Source: Desulfoscipio geothermicus (GTDB taxonomy: Bacteria > Bacillota > Desulfotomaculia > Desulfotomaculales > Desulfallaceae). From it: a DNA stretch of 47,509 nt. Shown here piece after piece: positions 35,165 to 44,790 of the stretch. Both the position numbers and the translations under genes were made by a program. The DNA lies in assembly GCA_016841205.1 (NCBI GenBank), contig JAENZP010000019.1, forward strand, positions 1-47,509, in the 5' to 3' direction. Within the stretch, counting starts at the first letter, position 1, and every line of letters begins with the position of its first letter. Under the pieces are notes generated by a model. The model saw nothing but the letters and a program-made list of their open reading frames with translations, did no database searches and was not told the DNA's origin.

Positions 35165-35875
35165 CTAATCCTCAACCTTCTGGACATAATCCATTTGATC
35201 TTGCTTCAAGTCCAGGTAAAGAGTGCCGTCCGTATTTAAGGAAGCTAAAAATACATCATGTACATCGCGTATGCCGTTCCGGTTCAGCTCGTTGTATAGC
35301 CAAGCAAAATCTAGGTTGTTTTGCCGTAGGTTTTGCGCTAGTATATCCCCGTCTTTGATTAATTCTGTGGGCAGGCCTTTGTACTTGCTGGGTTTACCAA
35401 TGTCTTGTACTGTTACCGGCTGGAATTGGGATTTCTTTTGCACACTGAGCTTGCCGTTTGGTTCAAGTACGGCGAACTCCACTTCATTTAAATTAAAGAC
35501 TTTCTTTTGCCTCAGTTGCATTTCCAGGTCATCAACGTTATAGCGCATTTTTAACATGTTGTTTTCCAGAACTCTGCCGTTTTGGACAACTACCACTGGT
35601 TCCCCTTCAATAATTTTGCGGGCAGCCAAGCTTTTAGTGGTTATTAACGAAGTAATTACGGCGGCTAACGACAGGAATACTATACTTAATAATACCCATA
35701 CCTTCTGGGTAGTGGTGGCTACGAAGGATCCGGCAATGGTACCTATGGTAATGGCTACGGTAAAATCAGCAAAATTCATCTGAGAGAGTAATTTTCTACC
35801 AATTAGTCTCGAAAGCGTGATTAATAGCAAGTAAATAGTCATGGATTTCCAAAAAATTTCCCAGAGTTCTACCAT
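35165..35875 (-). CDS. DUF421 (YetF/YrbG type) membrane protein
   Basis: The 236-residue protein has three hydrophobic segments in the first 90 residues, with RLIGRKLLSQMNFADFTVAI and TIGTIAGSF, then a cytoplasmic domain EGEPVVVVQNGRVLENNMLK that is typical of DUF421. ATG 35875 with AGGTG 6 bases ahead is better than GTG 35884. Members have been linked to spore properties in Bacillus; function is not settled. Confidence 0.87.
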   Translation of the reverse strand: MVELWEIFWKSMTIYLLLITLSRLIGRKLLSQMNFADFTVAITIGTIAGSFVATTTQKVWVLLSIVFLSLAAVITSLITTKSLAARKIIEGEPVVVVQNGRVLENNMLKMRYNVDDLEMQLRQKKVFNLNEVEFAVLEPNGKLSVQKKSQFQPVTVQDIGKPSKYKGLPTELIKDGDILAQNLRQNNLDFAWLYNELNRNGIRDVHDVFLASLNTDGTLYLDLKQDQMDYVQKVED

Positions 35876-36051
35876 GATGTACACCTGCCGTTATATAATT
35901 TAGTCTAGTTTTTCTTCCTAATGTTAAGAATATCCCTTGATATCAGAACAATACTTCGCATGATTAGCCACATAAACCATTAACTTCCAGGGCATAGTGG
36001 TTTAATTTGGTTTATCATCTATATATGATATAATTTTCATGGAGGAACAAA

Positions 36052-36639
36052 ATGCAGCATAAGTATTACATAGAGCGCTTACAGGGTATGCTTGGTAACA
36101 AAAGACTTGAGCATTCATTGGCAGTTAGTGATATGGCGGCCGGGCTGGCCGAGTTATACGGCGCTGACCGCCAGCAGGCTGCATTGGCAGGTTTGCTGCA
36201 CGATTGCGCCAGGGATCTGCCGAGCGAGGAACTGCTGGCTATGGCCCGGCAAAACGGTGTGCCTGTTGATGATGTAGAGGAGGTCATGCCGGTGCTTTTG
36301 CACGCCCCGGTGGGAGCACTGCTGGCCAGACGGCGGTTTGGCGTGCAGGACAAAGCGGTACTGCGGGCCATTGCTCTGCATACACTGGGCGACGAAACAA
36401 TGACATTGCTGGATAAGATAGTATTTGTTGCGGACAAGGTAGCACCCGGGCGTAGATTCCCGGGTGTGGAAGAACTGCGTCAAATAGCGCAGCAGAATCT
36501 GGACCGAGCTCTGCTATGCTGTTTTGACGCCGCTATCATACTCTCTGTGCGCAGGGGCGAACTAATTCATCCCAGAGCTGTGCAGGCCCGCAATGGAATC
36601 AATATTTTTAGCCGTCAGGTAGGAAATAATAAACTTTAG
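36052..36639 (+). CDS. yqeK: HD-domain Ap4A hydrolase
   Basis: The 195-residue protein shows the HD layout of YqeK: RLEHSLAVSDMAAGLAELYG (His21), AALAGLLHDCARDLP (His50-Asp51), LHAPVGALLARRRFG and ALHTLGDETMTLLDKIVFVADKV. YqeK splits Ap4A symmetrically to two ADP. GGAGG precedes ATG 36052. It leads the conserved block yqeK-rsfS-leuS; rsfS follows after 54 bases. Confidence 0.92.
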   Translation: MQHKYYIERLQGMLGNKRLEHSLAVSDMAAGLAELYGADRQQAALAGLLHDCARDLPSEELLAMARQNGVPVDDVEEVMPVLLHAPVGALLARRRFGVQDKAVLRAIALHTLGDETMTLLDKIVFVADKVAPGRRFPGVEELRQIAQQNLDRALLCCFDAAIILSVRRGELIHPRAVQARNGINIFSRQVGNNKL

Positions 36640-36693
36640 GCGAATATCAATTAATATGGAAAGAAAATATACTAAAATTAATAGGGGGATTGC

Positions 36694-37053
36694 TTGTTGA
36701 TAAATGAACCGGATGTTCTTGTGCAGTTGGCTGTTGAATCGGCGGAAGGGAAAAAAGCCCTGGATATCACTGTGCTAAATATAGGTGAAGTTTCCGTGGT
36801 GGCTGATTACTTTATTATTTGCAGCAGCAGGTCACAGGTGCATGCCCGGGCCATTGCCGATGCAATTGAAGAACACTTGCAGCAGCACGGAGCTGGTCAA
36901 CCACGCAGGGAAGGGTTCAAGACAGCGCAATGGTTATTGCTGGACTTCGGTTCCGTGGTGATACACATTTTTCAGGAAGAACAACGTCGTTTTTATAATT
37001 TGGAGCACTTGTGGGGGGACGCTCAGATTGTTAAAACCCCGGCAAATATGTAA
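36694..37053 (+). CDS. rsfS: Ribosomal silencing factor
   Basis: The 119-residue protein (118 if TTG 36697 is used) matches RsfS: KKALDITVLNIGEVSVVADY, FIICSSRSQVHARAIADAIE, REGFKTAQWLLLDFGSVVIH and FQEEQRRFYNLEHLW. It binds L14 and blocks subunit joining when nutrients are short. There is no ATG; TTG 36694 and TTG 36697 both follow AGGGGGA, and the second has the better spacing. Position behind yqeK is the usual one. Confidence 0.93.
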   Translation: MLINEPDVLVQLAVESAEGKKALDITVLNIGEVSVVADYFIICSSRSQVHARAIADAIEEHLQQHGAGQPRREGFKTAQWLLLDFGSVVIHIFQEEQRRFYNLEHLWGDAQIVKTPANM

Positions 37054-37104
37054 ATGTTTTTAACATTGACTTTAAATATTAATTAATTTATAATAATCTT
37101 CAGT

Positions 37105-37400
37105 TTAAGGGGAGTAGTAAAAATCTCTGTTTTACTCTGAAGGGAGCCGCCGGTTTCTGCGAGGCGGTGGTAAGGCGAGTGAACTCGCCCCGGAGTTGCC
37201 CGGTGGAATCCGGGACGGTATGTACCGTTAACACACCAAGTGGGTAAAGTCATGGGGGTGTAGCTCAGCTGGGAGAGCGCCTGAATGGCATTCAGGAGGT
37301 CAGGGGTTCGAGCCCCCTCATCTCCACCAAAAGGCTTTATCAATTAGGGTGGTATCGCGAGATAAACCTCTCGTCCCTTTGCGGGAAGAGAGGTTTTGTT
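37105..37400 (+). promoter_or_regulatory. T-box leader of leuS, interrupted by a tRNA gene
   Basis: Stem I is seen in AGTAGTAA (37113), AGGGAGCC...GAGGCGG (37141-37168) and GTGAACTCGCCCCGGAG, where CTC at 37184-37186 is the likely leucine specifier. A Stem II-like part follows, with CCGTTAAC. The T-box proper AGGGTGGTATCGCG stands at 37346-37359, and the competing terminator AACCTCTC / GAGAGGTT plus T run at 37365-37400. Between Stem II and the T-box lies a whole tRNA-Ala gene, framed by TAAAG (37245) and CTTTA (37335). Uncharged tRNA-Leu should allow leuS read-through. Confidence 0.85.
37254..37329 (+). tRNA. tRNA-Ala (anticodon GGC)
   Basis: The 76 bases fold as a canonical tRNA: acceptor GGGGGTG / CATCTCC with the G3-U70 pair that marks alanine, D arm GCTC / GAGC, anticodon stem CCTGA / TCAGG with loop ATGGCAT (anticodon GGC), a 5-base variable loop, T arm AGGGG / CCCCT with TTCGAGC, then A and an encoded CCA. 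It is on the same strand as leuS and sits within the leuS T-box leader. Confidence 0.95.
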
Positions 37401-37486
37401 TGTTTTCATAATCATCCAAAATGTGATAATATTGGAGTTAGGTATCAAAAAAACGCAAATTTGTTACAGCGTTACGGGAGGAAGCA

Positions 37487-39970
37487 ATGAAGGATCGCTA
37501 TGAATTTAAAGAAATAGAGGCCAAGTTGCAGCAAAAATGGGTACAACAGGATATCTATGTTGTGCCGGATTCCAGCGACCGGCAAAAATATTACTGCCTG
37601 GAGATGTTCCCCTATCCTTCGGGTAAATTGCACATGGGGCATGTGCGCAACTATTCCATTGGTGACGTGGTGGCCCGGTTTAAAACGATGCAGGGATATA
37701 ATGTTCTGCACCCCATGGGCTGGGACGCCTTTGGCCTGCCGGCGGAGAATGCTGCCATCAAGCATGGAGCAATGCATCCGGCTCAGTGGACTATGGATAA
37801 TATTGATACCATGCGGGCTCAGTTAAAACAATTGGGTCTTAGCTATGACTGGAACCGGGAGGTGGCTACTTGTCACCCCGGTTATTATAAATGGACTCAG
37901 TGGCTGTTTTTACAGCTTTATCACCATGGACTGGCCTACAAAAAGAAATCTGCCGTAAACTGGTGTCCCTCCTGCGCCACCGTACTGGCCAACGAGCAAG
38001 TCAAGGAAGGTTCTTGCGAGCGCTGCGACAGCGTGGTGGAAAAAAGGGAATTGGAACAGTGGTTTTTAAAAATCACTGACTACGCCGACCGGTTGCTGGC
38101 TGACCTTAAAAAGTTGGGCGGCTGGCCGGACAAAGTCAAAATTATGCAGGAGAATTGGATCGGGCGCAGTGAAGGCGCCGAGATTACTTTCCCCATTATC
38201 GATGGTGGAACCATCACTGTATTTACTACCCGACCGGATACCGTTTACGGCGTTACCTATATGGTGTTGGCACCCGAGCATCCCCTGGTGGAAAAATTAA
38301 TTGAGGGTAAGCCTCAGGCCGGTAAAATCAGGAAATTTGTGCAAGAGGTACGTAATTTGAGTGAACTGGCCCGTACCTCCACTGAGACGGAAAAAGTCGG
38401 GTTATTTACCGGCGCTTATTGCATTAACCCGGTAAACGATGAAATAGTGCCTATTTTAGTGGCCAATTATGTGCTGGTGGAATACGGTACCGGTGCTGTT
38501 ATGGCGGTACCGGCCCACGATCAGCGGGATTTTGAATTTGCCCGTAAGTACAGCCTGCCCATCCGGGTGGTCATTCAGCCCGAGGGTGTTACCCTGGATC
38601 CCGACGCCATGACCGAGGCCTACGAGGCCGAAGGGTTGATGGTTAATTCAGGACCGTTCAGTGGTATGTCGAACCGGCGGGGCATTACCGCCGTGATAAA
38701 ATATTTGCAGGAACGGGGGTTGGGAGAAGGGCGGGTCAACTATCGCTTGCGGGACTGGCTTATTTCCCGGCAGCGTTACTGGGGCGCGCCTATTCCCATT
38801 GTTTATTGCGATAAGTGCGGCGTAGTGCCGGTGCCTGATGAGGATTTGCCTGTTATGCTGCCCATGGATGTGGCCTTTAAACCTACCGGTCGTTCCCCGC
38901 TTGAGGATCATGCGGACTTTGTTAATACCATTTGTCCCACGTGTGGAGGCCCTGCCCGCCGGGAAACCGACACAATGGATACCTTTATGTGTTCTTCCTT
39001 TTATTACTACCGTTATACCAGTCCCCGGAATGAAGACAATGCTTGGGATCTTGACAAGGTAAGGCAATGGCTGCCGGTGGATCAATATATCGGCGGTGTG
39101 GAACACGCTATTTTACATCTGCTGTACAGCCGGTTTATCACTAAAGTACTTTGTGACCTGAAACTGGTTGATAATGATGAGCCTTTTACCAACCTGCTTA
39201 CCCAGGGCATGGTGCTTAAAGACGGGGCTAAGATGAGCAAGTCCAAGGGTAACGTGGTAAGCCCGGAGGATATTGTGGCCAAATATGGTGCTGACACTGC
39301 CCGGCTGTTTATTTTATTTGCTTCACCCCCTGAACGTGATCTGGAATGGAGCGACCAGGGAGTGGAAGGCTGTTACCGTTTTCTAAACCGTGTGTGGCGC
39401 TTGGTGGCACCCCTGGGCAACATACTGGCGGTAGGTGGGACCCCTGACCGGACCACGAATTTGGTAGGGGTCAACAAAGATATGCGCCGGATGACCCACT
39501 TGGCTATCAAAAAGGTTACTGAGGACGTGGGCAACCGGTTTAATTTTAATACAGCGGTGAGCGCCATTATGGAACTGGTTAACGCCATGTATCAGTACCG
39601 GGAAGTGCCCGAGTGCGACCGGAATGCCGGAGTTTTACGCGAGGCGGTGGAGGTTCTGCTGCTGCTCTTGGCTCCCTTCGCCCCGCATATCACTGAGGAA
39701 TTATGGGCATTAACCGGACACGAGGGCAGTATTCATGCCCGGTCGTGGCCTGAATATGATCCTGAGGCTACTATTGAAGATGAAATCACCATCGTTGTGC
39801 AGATTAACGGCAGGGTGCGCGACCGCATTCTGGTACCCGCTGATATTAAGCCCGATGTTATGCGGGAACTGGTTATGCAGCAGGAAAAAGTACAGGAATT
39901 GATCGGTGATCAAAAGGTGATTAAAGTAATACCGGTGCCTGGGAAATTGGTTAATATTGTGGTTAAATAA
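37487..39970 (+). CDS. leuS: Leucyl-tRNA synthetase
   Basis: The 827-residue class I synthetase has HMGH at 49-52 (HIGH signature), KMSKS at about 582-586, a Cys4-type zinc segment CPSCATVL...CERCD near 160, the editing domain ([20 protein letters not shown]), and a second CDKCG pair. Length is usual for Firmicutes. The message is preceded by the T-box leader. GGGAGGAAG lies ahead of ATG 37487. It follows yqeK and rsfS and is likely read from its own leader promoter as well. Confidence 0.98.
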   Translation: MKDRYEFKEIEAKLQQKWVQQDIYVVPDSSDRQKYYCLEMFPYPSGKLHMGHVRNYSIGDVVARFKTMQGYNVLHPMGWDAFGLPAENAAIKHGAMHPAQWTMDNIDTMRAQLKQLGLSYDWNREVATCHPGYYKWTQWLFLQLYHHGLAYKKKSAVNWCPSCATVLANEQVKEGSCERCDSVVEKRELEQWFLKITDYADRLLADLKKLGGWPDKVKIMQENWIGRSEGAEITFPIIDGGTITVFTTRPDTVYGVTYMVLAPEHPLVEKLIEGKPQAGKIRKFVQEVRNLSELARTSTETEKVGLFTGAYCINPVNDEIVPILVANYVLVEYGTGAVMAVPAHDQRDFEFARKYSLPIRVVIQPEGVTLDPDAMTEAYEAEGLMVNSGPFSGMSNRRGITAVIKYLQERGLGEGRVNYRLRDWLISRQRYWGAPIPIVYCDKCGVVPVPDEDLPVMLPMDVAFKPTGRSPLEDHADFVNTICPTCGGPARRETDTMDTFMCSSFYYYRYTSPRNEDNAWDLDKVRQWLPVDQYIGGVEHAILHLLYSRFITKVLCDLKLVDNDEPFTNLLTQGMVLKDGAKMSKSKGNVVSPEDIVAKYGADTARLFILFASPPERDLEWSDQGVEGCYRFLNRVWRLVAPLGNILAVGGTPDRTTNLVGVNKDMRRMTHLAIKKVTEDVGNRFNFNTAVSAIMELVNAMYQYREVPECDRNAGVLREAVEVLLLLLAPFAPHITEELWALTGHEGSIHARSWPEYDPEATIEDEITIVVQINGRVRDRILVPADIKPDVMRELVMQQEKVQELIGDQKVIKVIPVPGKLVNIVVK

Positions 39971-40028
39971 TAGCCGGCACTGCTGCTTAATTGTTTATAT
40001 CAAGTGAAAAGGCATATGAAGAACCGGA

Positions 40029-40068
40029 GCAGTTCTGTTAAGGGTAAATAAACAGAACTGCCCATTTG
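40029..40068 (+). terminator. Terminator after leuS
   Basis: An 11-bp perfect stem GCAGTTCTGTT / AACAGAACTGC with an 11-base loop, followed by CCATTTGTTT; the T run is weak. Confidence 0.6.
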
Positions 40069-40115
40069 TTTAATGGAGTTTTATTCGATCATAACAAATT
40101 ATTACTTAAATACAC

Positions 40116-40145
40116 TTGACAGTTTTTATAGCACTGGTATATACT
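40116..40145 (+). promoter_or_regulatory. Probable hisG promoter
   Basis: TTGACA at 40116-40121 and TATACT at 40140-40145 with an 18-base spacer, 63 bases ahead of hisG. An alternative -10, TATATA, lies two bases closer. Confidence 0.5.
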
Positions 40146-40207
40146 ACTTAAAGTTGCTTTAATATGCTAAATAGATAACGAGATAAAGCAAGGGGGTTAT
40201 ATTTTTA

Positions 40208-41083
40208 ATGAGCAATATATTAAGATTGGGCTTGCCCAAAGGTAGCTTACAAGAATCCACTTTTGCGCTGTTTAAAAAGGCGGGTTTTAATATTTCCGTG
40301 AGCAGCCGTTCTTACTATCCATCGATAGATGATCCGGAAATTGAAGTTGTGCTGATGCGGGCACAGGAAATCCCCCGCTATGTGAATGAAGGGGTATTGG
40401 ACGCCGGCTTAAGTGGACTGGATTGGATTACGGAAAATGAGGCGGATGTGGTAGAAGTAGCTGATCTGGCTTATTCAAAGCAGACCACCAACCCCATCCG
40501 GGTAGTGCTTGCCGTGGCGGAAGACAGTGGCATAAAGACTGTAAAGGATCTTGAGGGCAAACGCATAGCTACCGAGCTGGTACTCTTGACCCGTAAATAT
40601 CTGGAGAAAAACGGTGTTACCGCCTCAGTTGAATTTAGTTACGGGGCCACAGAGGTTAAGGTGCCGAACCTTGTGGACGCTATTGTGGACATTACCGAAA
40701 CGGGTAGCTCACTGCGGGCCAATAAGCTTACGGTAATTGACACTATTTTGGTGTCCACCACCCGGTTGCATGCCAATCGTAAGGCCTGGGAGAATCCGTT
40801 TATTAAGGAAAAATTGCAAAACCTGGCGGTGCTGCTACAGGGCGCGCTGCGTGCGGATTCCAAGGTGGGGTTGAAAATGAACCTGCCCAAGGATAAATTG
40901 GACAATATACTGGATATATTGCCGGCCATGAAGCATCCTACTGTGTCGCAGCTTATCAACAGCGATTGGGTTGCTTTGGAGGCCGTGCTGGATGAGAAGC
41001 AGGTGCGCGATCTAATCCCGACGTTGCGCCGGGGGGGAGCCCAGGATATTATTGAGTACCCGCTGAATAAAGTAATTCCTTGA
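40208..41083 (+). CDS. hisG: ATP phosphoribosyltransferase, long form
   Basis: The 291-residue protein begins [20 protein letters not shown], has [13 protein letters not shown], the phosphoribosyl site [21 protein letters not shown] (PRPP binding), and a C-terminal HisG_C domain ([20 protein letters not shown], then PTVSQL) that marks the long, hexameric form with feedback inhibition by histidine. It catalyses the first step of histidine synthesis from ATP and PRPP. It stands apart from other his genes: its own promoter and terminator frame it. No hisZ is needed for this form. Confidence 0.95.
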   Translation: MSNILRLGLPKGSLQESTFALFKKAGFNISVSSRSYYPSIDDPEIEVVLMRAQEIPRYVNEGVLDAGLSGLDWITENEADVVEVADLAYSKQTTNPIRVVLAVAEDSGIKTVKDLEGKRIATELVLLTRKYLEKNGVTASVEFSYGATEVKVPNLVDAIVDITETGSSLRANKLTVIDTILVSTTRLHANRKAWENPFIKEKLQNLAVLLQGALRADSKVGLKMNLPKDKLDNILDILPAMKHPTVSQLINSDWVALEAVLDEKQVRDLIPTLRRGGAQDIIEYPLNKVIP

Positions 41084-41125
41084 GCCGTGCAAAAATTCAT
41101 TGGGTTAGACTAATTTATATTGTTT

Positions 41126-41168
41126 AAAAGAGGACGGTGTTTCTTCATGAACGCCCTCCTCTTTTTAT
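41126..41168 (+). terminator. Intrinsic terminator after hisG
   Basis: AAAAGAGGACGGTG-type arm pairs with CGCCCTCCTCTTTTT (one bulge) around a loop TTTCTTCATGAA; the T run is part of the stem end. It lies 43 bases after the hisG stop. Confidence 0.7.
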
Positions 41169-41387
41169 ATAATCTCATACATGAAAATGGACGGTCTTTG
41201 TAAACAATAAAGAAGAAAGGCTTTTGATCAGCCAACCTTTAATTGCCTGGTATTAAAATTGGTGGTCTAATTTAGGTGGCGAATTACATCGGGTTTGTTA
41301 AAATATATCTATATAGTGCACAAATTGTGCTAAAATAGTATATTATTCTTATAAGCTAAACTCCCTAATCAGAGAGGAGAGGGGTAA

Positions 41388-42074
41388 TTGATTCCACTTA
41401 GGGATAGCACCAAGTCACAAACTTTTCCTATAGTTAACCTGACTATTATAGTTTTAAACATTCTTATTTACTTTATGGAGGTAAGCTTTGAGCCGTACCA
41501 ATTGAACCAGATTTATTATGCGTTTGGCCTTGTGCCGGCTGAAGTGATGAATACCATTTTCACCGGGACATCCTTGACACCGGTACTGGTTAGTTTTGTT
41601 ACGGCTATGTTCATTCATGGCGGTTGGCTTCATGTCATTGGTAATATGCTTTTTCTTTGGGTATTTGGTGATAATGTGGAGGACCGCCTGGGACATTTAA
41701 AATACCTTTTGTTTTACTTGGTTGCCGGGGCTGCGGGAAGTTTGGCGCATATTATAAGCAATCCTTTTTCCACTGTTCCCATAGTGGGTGCCAGCGGAGC
41801 GGTGGCCGGAGTGCTTGGTGCATATATTATTGCTTTTCCTCGTTCACGAGTACTGGCCCTGGTGCCCATTTTTATTATTTTTACTTTAATGGAAATACCG
41901 GCAGTGGTTTTCATTGCCCTCTGGTTTGTGCTGCAGCTATTTAATGGTGTGCTTTCTCTGGGGGGCAATGCCCAAACGGTGGCTTACTGGGCCCACGTGG
42001 GTGGTTTTATCATGGGTGCTATATTGATTAAAACAATGTCCCCGCGGGTTGTTAAGGATTACTACCTGCGTTAA
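41388..42074 (+). CDS. Rhomboid family intramembrane serine protease
   Basis: The 228-residue protein has six hydrophobic segments and the rhomboid catalytic pair: Ser136 in [14 protein letters not shown] and His203 in [29 protein letters not shown] in the second segment is the conserved HxxxN region. It starts with TTG at 41388 after AGAGGAGAGGGG. It cuts membrane proteins within the bilayer; substrates are unknown. The PspC gene follows 34 bases later, so they are likely one unit. Confidence 0.9.
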   Translation: MIPLRDSTKSQTFPIVNLTIIVLNILIYFMEVSFEPYQLNQIYYAFGLVPAEVMNTIFTGTSLTPVLVSFVTAMFIHGGWLHVIGNMLFLWVFGDNVEDRLGHLKYLLFYLVAGAAGSLAHIISNPFSTVPIVGASGAVAGVLGAYIIAFPRSRVLALVPIFIIFTLMEIPAVVFIALWFVLQLFNGVLSLGGNAQTVAYWAHVGGFIMGAILIKTMSPRVVKDYYLR

Positions 42075-42108
42075 GTTTGAAAGTCCTTTAGTAAAGGAGA
42101 TTACGTTT

Positions 42109-42309
42109 GTGGCTAGACAAATTAAACGTTTATGTCGTTCCAGCCGGAATTGCATCCTTGGTGGTGTTTGCGGCGGGTTGGCGGAATATTTGGGGGTTGA
42201 TGCCACCCTAGTACGTATAGTATATGTTTTAATTTCCGTAGTTTCCGTAGCTTTCCCAGGGATTCTTATTTACTTAATTGCCTGGCTGGTTATTCCCCGA
42301 GATTTTTAA
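42109..42309 (+). CDS. PspC domain protein (66 aa)
   Basis: The product is a single PspC domain: [36 protein letters not shown], and a hydrophobic end [14 protein letters not shown]. The start is GTG 42109, 8 bases after AAAGGAGA; the longer frame from 42049 overlaps the rhomboid gene and has no site. PspC domains are membrane-stress parts; a lone small one is common in Firmicutes. The link with a rhomboid protease next door suggests a shared membrane role, which is inference. Confidence 0.85.
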   Translation: MARQIKRLCRSSRNCILGGVCGGLAEYLGVDATLVRIVYVLISVVSVAFPGILIYLIAWLVIPRDF

Positions 42310-42334
42310 TCCTTGGCTTGTGGTTCATTTAGTA

Positions 42335-42373
42335 TAGATTTTTCCTATGAAATTACCTTTAAGGAAAAATCTA
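42335..42373. terminator. Hairpin between pspC-like gene and pta
   Basis: A perfect 12-bp AT-rich stem TAGATTTTTCCT / AGGAAAAATCTA with a 15-base loop. The T run is not outside the stem, so termination strength is uncertain. Confidence 0.5.
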
Positions 42374-42499
42374 ATACAAAAGCATGTCGAAAAATAATGC
42401 CAATAATTATACACTCTGTAGTGCATTTATGCTAGAATTAACACAGAATGACAACTTTAAAACAATCTAAAAATGTCTAAAAATTGGGAGGGGAAAATG

Positions 42500-43492
42500 A
42501 TGAGCTTAATAGAGCAAATCAGAGAGAAGGCAGCTGCTAAGGGTAAAACCATAGTACTTCCAGAAGGTACCGAAGAAAGAACACTAAAAGCTGTCAAGAC
42601 AATTGTGGATCAAAAAATTGCCCATCCAATTCTGTTGGGTGACGAGAGTGCCGTCAGGGGGGCAGCAAGCAGCATTGGTGCCGACTTATCCGGCGCCGAA
42701 ATTATTAATCCAGCTACAACACCATTGCTGGATGATTTTGTACAGGCATTTTATGAAATGCGTAAGAACAAGGGTGTTACTCTTGACAAAGCTAAAGCTA
42801 CTATGTTAGATCCGTTATTCTTTGCTTCCATGATGGTTAAGATGGGCAAGGCTGACGGAGAGGTAGCCGGAGCTCAAAACACCACTGGTAACGTATTGCG
42901 CCCAGCTCTGCAGATTATCAAGACTGCTCCGGGCATGTCTGCTGTGTCTGGAGCTTTTATTATGATTTGCCCGGACAAGACCTATGGTGACGATGGTATC
43001 CTTGTATTTGCTGACTGTGCCGTAACTATTGATCCGTCTGCTCAGCAGCTGGCTGAATTTGCTAAAGCATCCGTACAAACCGCAATCGATGTATGCGGCT
43101 TTAAAGATCCCAAAGTTGGCATGCTGTCCTTCTCCACCAAAGGTAGTGCCAGCCACGAGTTGGTAGACAAAGTTGTATCAGCAGTTCAGATTGCCAAAGA
43201 AAGATTCCCCGAAATTAAAGTGGATGGCGAGTTCCAGTTGGATGCCGCTATTGTTCCCAGTGTAGGCGCTTCCAAGGCTCCTGGCAGTGAAATTGCTGGC
43301 AGTTGTAACGTCTTGGTATTCCCTGACCTTCAGGCAGGTAACATCGGCTATAAATTAGTGCAGAGACTGGCCGGAGCAGAAGCGGTCGGGCCGATCCTGC
43401 AAGGCATGGATAAACCCGTTAACGACCTTTCCAGAGGATGCAGTGTCGATGACGTTATAAACGTGGTAGCCATGACAGCCCTAAAGGCATAG
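42500..43492 (+). CDS. pta: Phosphate acetyltransferase
   Basis: The 330-residue protein matches the short (single-domain) Pta: GKTIVLPEGTEERTLKAVKT, KNKGVTLDKAKATMLDPLFF, DGEVAGAQNTTGNVLRPALQ, FADCAVTIDPSAQQLAEFA, SFSTKGSASHE and the terminal LSRGCSVDDVINVVAMTAL. It interconverts acetyl-CoA and acetyl phosphate. Two ATGs (42497, 42500) follow GGGAGGGG; the second has the better spacing. ackA follows after 73 bases: together they make ATP by acetate formation or activate acetate. Confidence 0.96.
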   Translation: MSLIEQIREKAAAKGKTIVLPEGTEERTLKAVKTIVDQKIAHPILLGDESAVRGAASSIGADLSGAEIINPATTPLLDDFVQAFYEMRKNKGVTLDKAKATMLDPLFFASMMVKMGKADGEVAGAQNTTGNVLRPALQIIKTAPGMSAVSGAFIMICPDKTYGDDGILVFADCAVTIDPSAQQLAEFAKASVQTAIDVCGFKDPKVGMLSFSTKGSASHELVDKVVSAVQIAKERFPEIKVDGEFQLDAAIVPSVGASKAPGSEIAGSCNVLVFPDLQAGNIGYKLVQRLAGAEAVGPILQGMDKPVNDLSRGCSVDDVINVVAMTALKA

Positions 43493-43565
43493 CCTTAAGA
43501 TTTAATTTTGCATCCCACAGGGGTCAAATGAATAAATGAGTAGATTTCAAGGAGGAAGGATTTAA

Positions 43566-44759
43566 ATGAAGGTTTTGGTCGTTAATGCCGGCAGCTCTTC
43601 CATTAAATATCAAGTAATTGATATGACTGACGAATCAGTTCTGGCGGTTGGCCTGGTAGACAGAGTCGGCATTCCGGGGAGCACCCTGAAACATGAGCCG
43701 GCAGACAAAGAAGCTGTTGTGATCAAGAAAGATCTCCCAGATCATACTGCAGGTATGGAGTTAGTTCTGGAAGTTCTGGTCAACCCCGAATACGGCGTAG
43801 TGAAGAGCATGGATGAAATCGGGGCAGTTGGCCACCGTACCGTTCATGGCGGTGAAGCTTTTGCCCAATCCGTAGTTATCGATGATGCTGTAATCAAAGT
43901 CATCAAAGAATGCTTTGACATTGCTCCGCTGCACAACCCCCCCAACTTGATGGGCATTGAAGCTTGCCAAAAACTGATGCCCAATGTTAAACACGTGGGA
44001 GTATTTGACACCGCTTTCCATCAGACTATGGAACCGGCCAATTACATGTATGCCCTACCTTATGAAGTATATGAGAAGTACCGTATCAGAAGATATGGAT
44101 TCCATGGCACATCTCATTACTACGTTTCCCACCGGGCAGCTGATATGCTGGGCAAGAAATACGAGGACTGCAAGATCATCACCCTGCATCTGGGCAATGG
44201 CGGCAGCATGGCTGCCATCAAAGATGGTAAGGTAGTCGATACCAGCATGGGCTTCACTCCTTTGGAAGGCCTGGTAATGGGGACCCGCTCCGGTGATATT
44301 GACCCCGGTATCGTTTTCTACTTAATGGACAAACTAGGTATGGGTCCAGCTGAAGCTAACAACTATTTCAATAAGAAGTCTGGTCTGCTGGGCCTCTCCG
44401 AAGTTTCCAACGACATGCGCGACATAGAAGAAGCAGCCAAGGCTGGAAATGCCAAAGCACAGATAGCCCTTGATGTATATTACAATCATGTAAAAGGCTA
44501 CGTCGGCAACTACTTTGCCAAGCTGAATGGCTGTGATTGCATCGTTTTCACCGCTGGTGTCGGTGAAAACGGCATTGACATCCGCCGTCACATCTGCGAA
44601 GATCTGGATGCATTAGGCATCAAGATGGACGTTGAGAAGAACAAAGTGCGCGGGAAAGAAGTTGATGTTGCTACCGAGGATTCCAAGGTACGCATATTCA
44701 TCATCCCCACTAACGAAGAACTTGTTATCGCTCGTGATACTTATCGACTGGCTAAGTAG
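43566..44759 (+). CDS. ackA: Acetate kinase
   Basis: The 397-residue protein begins MKVLVVNAGSSSIKYQVIDM and has GHRTVHGGEAF, FDTAFHQTM, RRYGFHGTSHYYV, HLGNGGSMAAI, SMGFTPLEGLVMGTRSGDID and FTAGVGENG, all acetate kinase signatures. It converts acetyl phosphate and ADP to acetate and ATP. AAGGAGGAAGG precedes the ATG. A 77-base piece of a second copy (two differences) stands at the end of the window. Confidence 0.98.
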   Translation: MKVLVVNAGSSSIKYQVIDMTDESVLAVGLVDRVGIPGSTLKHEPADKEAVVIKKDLPDHTAGMELVLEVLVNPEYGVVKSMDEIGAVGHRTVHGGEAFAQSVVIDDAVIKVIKECFDIAPLHNPPNLMGIEACQKLMPNVKHVGVFDTAFHQTMEPANYMYALPYEVYEKYRIRRYGFHGTSHYYVSHRAADMLGKKYEDCKIITLHLGNGGSMAAIKDGKVVDTSMGFTPLEGLVMGTRSGDIDPGIVFYLMDKLGMGPAEANNYFNKKSGLLGLSEVSNDMRDIEEAAKAGNAKAQIALDVYYNHVKGYVGNYFAKLNGCDCIVFTAGVGENGIDIRRHICEDLDALGIKMDVEKNKVRGKEVDVATEDSKVRIFIIPTNEELVIARDTYRLAK

Positions 44760-44790
44760 CATATTCTTAAAAAGAGTTGGGCGGCGATAT

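Noticed and set aside
37083-37343. An 86-codon frame on the minus strand over the leuS leader
   Set aside because: It is antisense to the T-box and the tRNA and contains a typical antisense-tRNA peptide (GARTPDL), a frequent false gene call.
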